From assembly GCF_031877795.1 (NCBI RefSeq), contig NC_133931.1, positions 19,475,764 to 19,539,763 of the forward strand: DNA of 64,000 nt, read 5' to 3'. The stretch is from Strix aluco (taxonomy: Eukaryota; Chordata; Aves; Strigiformes; Strigidae). Made by a program: the position numbers and the translations under genes. Of this stretch, positions 61,320-64,000 are shown piece after piece. Positions within the stretch are counted from its first letter, which is position 1, and the number at the start of each line of letters is the position of its first letter. Below the pieces are notes generated by a model. The model ran no database searches. It was given only the letters and a program-made list of their open reading frames with translations, and had not been told where the DNA came from.

Positions 61320-63653
61320 ATGACTTTCTTCTCCAAGGGATAGAGGAGCCAATGAGGAGAGGGGCTATGCTGGACCTTGTTCTCACCAACAAGGAGGGGC
61401 TGGAGGGGAATGTGAAGTTCATGGGCAGCCTTGACTGCAGTGGCCATGAAATGGTGGAGTCCAAGATCCTTAGGGCAGCAAGGAAGGTGCACAGCAAGCT
61501 CCCTACCCTGGACTTCAAGAGAGCAGACTTTGGCCTCTTCAGGGATCTGCTTGGTAGAGTAGCATGGGATAAAGCCCTGGAGGGAAGAGGAGCCCAAGAA
61601 AGCTGGTTAATATTCAAGGATCACCTCCTCCAAGCTCAGGTGTGGTGCATCCCGACAAAGAGGAAGCCAGATAAAAATGCCAGGAGGCCTGCATGGATGA
61701 ACAAGGAGCTCCTGCACAAGCTCAAACAAAGAAAGGAAGCCTACCGAGGGTGGAAGCAAGGACAGATAGCCTGTGAGGAATACAGAGAAACTCTCCCAAG
61801 AAGCCAGAGATCAGGTTAGGAAGGCCAAAGCCCTGAAAGAATTAAATCTGGCCAGGGACGTCAAGGGGAACAAGAAAAGCTTCTATAGGTACGAAGGTGA
61901 TAAAAGGAAGACTAAGGAAAATGTGGGCCCTCTCCAGAAGGAGACGGGAGACCTGGTTACCTGGGATATGGAGAAGGCTGAGCTACTCAATGACTTTTTT
62001 TGCCTCAGTCTTCACCAGCAAGTGCTCCAGCCACACCACACAAGTTGTGGAAGGCAAAGGCAGGGGCTGGGAAAATGAATAACCGCCCACTGTAGGAGAA
62101 GATCAGGTTTGAGACCATCAAAGGAACCTGAAGGTGCACAAGTCCATGGGACCCGATGAGATGCATCTGTGGGTCCTGAGGAGCTGGTGGATGAAGTGGG
62201 TAAGCCACTATTCATCACACTTGAGAAGTCATGGCAGTCCGGTGAAGTTCCCACTGACTGGAAAAGGAGAAGCAGAACCCTCATTTTTAAAAGGGGAAAA
62301 AAGAACACCTGGGGAACTACAGGCCAGTCAGTCTCACTTCTGTGCCCAGCAAGATCATGGAGCAGACCCTTCTGGAAACTATGCTAAGGCACATGGAAAA
62401 TAAGGAGGTGATTGGTGACAGCCAACATGGCTTCACTAATGGCGAATCATGCCTACAACGGGATTACAGCATTGCTGGATAAGGGAAAAACAACAGATGT
62501 CATCTACCTGGACTTGTGCAAAGCATTTGACACTGTCCCACATGATATCCTTGTCTCTAAATTGGAGAGACATGGATTTGATGGATGGACCACTCGGTGG
62601 ATAAGGAAATGGCTGGATGGTCACACTCTAGTTGTGGTCAACAACTCAATGTCCAAGCAGAGAGCAGTGACAAGTGGCGTTCCTCAAGGGTTGGTGTTCA
62701 GACGAGCACCGAGTAACATCTTTGCTGGAGACATGGACAGTGGGATCGAGTGCACCCTCAGCAAGTTTACTGATGACACCAAGCTGTGTGGTGCGGTCGA
62801 CAAGCTGGAGGGAAGGGATGTACCATCCAGAGGGACCTTGACAGGCTTGACAGCTGGGCCTGTGCAAACCTCAGGAAGTTCAACAAGGTCAAGTGCAAGG
62901 TCCTGCACATAGGTCAGGGCAATCCCAAGCACAAATACAGGCTGGGCAATGAGTGGATTGAGAGCAGCCCTATGGAGAAGGACTTGGGGGTATTATTGGA
63001 TGGAGAACTGACTATGAGCCATCAGTGTGCACTCGCAGCCCAGAAAGCCAACCATATCCTGGGCCACATCAAAAGAAGTGTGAGCAGCAGGTTGAGGGAG
63101 GTGGTTCCCCGCCTCTGCTCCACCCCTGTGAGACCCCACTGGGAGTAATGTGTCAGCTCTGGGGACCCCAACATAAGAGGGAAGACATGGACCTGCTCGA
63201 GCAGGTCCAGAGAAGGCCACAAAGATGATCAGGAGGCTGAAGCATGTCCCTTATGAGAACAGGCTGAGAAAGTTGGGGTTGTTCAGCCTGGAGAAGAGAA
63301 GGCTCCGGAGAGACCTTAAGGCGCCCTTCCAGTACTTAAAGGGGGCTTACAGGAAAGATGGGGAGGAACACTTTAACAGGGAGTGTAGGAATAGGATGAG
63401 GTTTGAAACTTAAAAGAGGATAGATTTAGATTAGATATAAGGAAGAAATTCTTTACTGTGAGGGTGGTGAGACACTGGCACAGGTTGCCCAGAGAAGCTG
63501 TGGCTGCCCCCTCCCTGGCAGTGTTCAAGGCCAGGTTGGACAGGGCTTTGAGCAACCTGGTCTAGTGGGAGGTGTCCCTGCCCATGGCAGGGGGGGTGGA
63601 ACTAGATGATCTTTAAGGTCCCTTCCAACCCAAAGCATTCTATGATTCTGTGA
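61320..63653 (+). mobile_element. CR1 LINE, 2.3 kb, ORF2 from late endonuclease to 3' end, decayed
   Basis: The longest CR1 copy here. It begins near the end of the endonuclease domain ([20 protein letters not shown]) and continues through the linker ([20 protein letters not shown]). The reverse transcriptase follows, with motif A ([14 protein letters not shown]), motif B (SGVPQG) and motif C altered to FTDDTKL instead of FADD/YADD. The frame shifts several times (for example near 61.82, 62.1 and 62.85 kb) with stops, so it is inactive. It ends with the classic terminus CCCTTCCAACCCAAAGCATT and TATGATTCTGTGA. That tail, with 'GTCTAGTGGGAGGTGTCCCT', marks a CR1 subfamily different from the other three copies. 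Confidence 0.93.
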
Positions 63654-64000
63654 CTTGGGAGTGAAAGACAGTTAAATAAACTAAGAATCTTTGCAGAGAG
63701 GTGAAGGAAGATGAAGAACTGGGTCTGAAGAGAAGCTGCATCTAGTTTTTTCTTAAAAAAACTGCATTGCTGTCATTTATACCTAATTTCAGTGAGTAAA
63801 CCCAACTTCTGTAAAAATGACTGTAGTTGGTTTAGGCAGTTCTTGCTAGTATAATACATGATTGTAGTATCTCAGCATCCGCTCATACTTCTGAAGTAGG
63901 GAGTTACTGTTAACCCCTGTTACCCAGCTGGTGAACAGTGAAATAGTAAGTCAAAAAGCAAATCTGACAGAAGCATTTTGAGGGCAGGCTTTATTTCAGC
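63654..64000 (+). other. NUDCD1 intron 2, right edge
   Basis: The last 347 bases are unique AT-rich intron. Nothing recognised. Confidence 0.7.

Noticed and set aside
1-64000. CRISPR arrays, operons, tRNA or rRNA genes
   Set aside because: No spaced direct repeats, no bacterial gene organisation, and no cloverleaf or rRNA-like sequence was recognised on reading. A covariance-model scan would be needed to exclude small RNAs completely.

Overview
This is a piece of a bird nuclear genome. Four copies of CR1 LINE reverse-transcriptase sequence carry the typical avian CR1 3' end (a 'GATGATCTTnAAGGTC...TTCCAACC...ATTCTGTG' style terminus), two avian-type endogenous retrovirus LTRs are present, and the intron-rich vertebrate genes translate into proteins very close to their human orthologues. 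No prokaryotic, plasmid or CRISPR content is present.

Four protein-coding genes can be placed by exon homology and consistent splice phases. From left to right: the last two visible exons of SYBU (syntabulin, + strand, 1-2370, gene entering from the left edge); EBAG9 (- strand, six coding exons between 7912 and 20309, 213 codons, untranslated first exon in a CpG island near 27.6 kb); ENY2 (- strand, four coding exons between 38863 and 43914, 96 codons); and NUDCD1 (+ strand, first two coding exons at 44636-44753 and 56599-56753, gene leaving through the right edge). ENY2 and NUDCD1 are divergent and share one CpG-island promoter at about 44.06-45.02 kb. SYBU and EBAG9 converge tail to tail. 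The order matches human 8q23 (NUDCD1-ENY2-PKHD1L1-EBAG9-SYBU) in reversed orientation, with one exception: PKHD1L1 is absent. The ENY2-EBAG9 gap is only about 11 kb, too small for the roughly 12.7 kb of coding sequence in human PKHD1L1, and no exon of it was recognised there.

The left 45 kb is poor in interspersed repeats (one old CR1 relic at 15.65 kb). The right 19 kb, inside NUDCD1 introns 1 and 2, is rich in them: four CR1 copies all in the sense orientation, a 748-bp non-autonomous hAT transposon with a perfect 8-bp target duplication, and two related LTRs in opposite orientations.

The best lead for something undescribed is a pair of well-formed exon-like segments inside NUDCD1 intron 1 (48165-48243 and 49098-49229). 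They have strong splice sites, join in frame into a 69-codon open stretch I do not recognise, and are followed by an AATAAA signal. They may be a small unannotated gene or an alternative, early-terminating NUDCD1 transcript.

The four genes do not form a pathway. SYBU and EBAG9 both act in vesicle traffic and exocytosis (syntaxin/kinesin cargo linking; Golgi-to-secretory-vesicle control through Snapin). ENY2 is a nuclear SAGA/TREX-2 subunit and NUDCD1 is a NudC-family chaperone-like protein.
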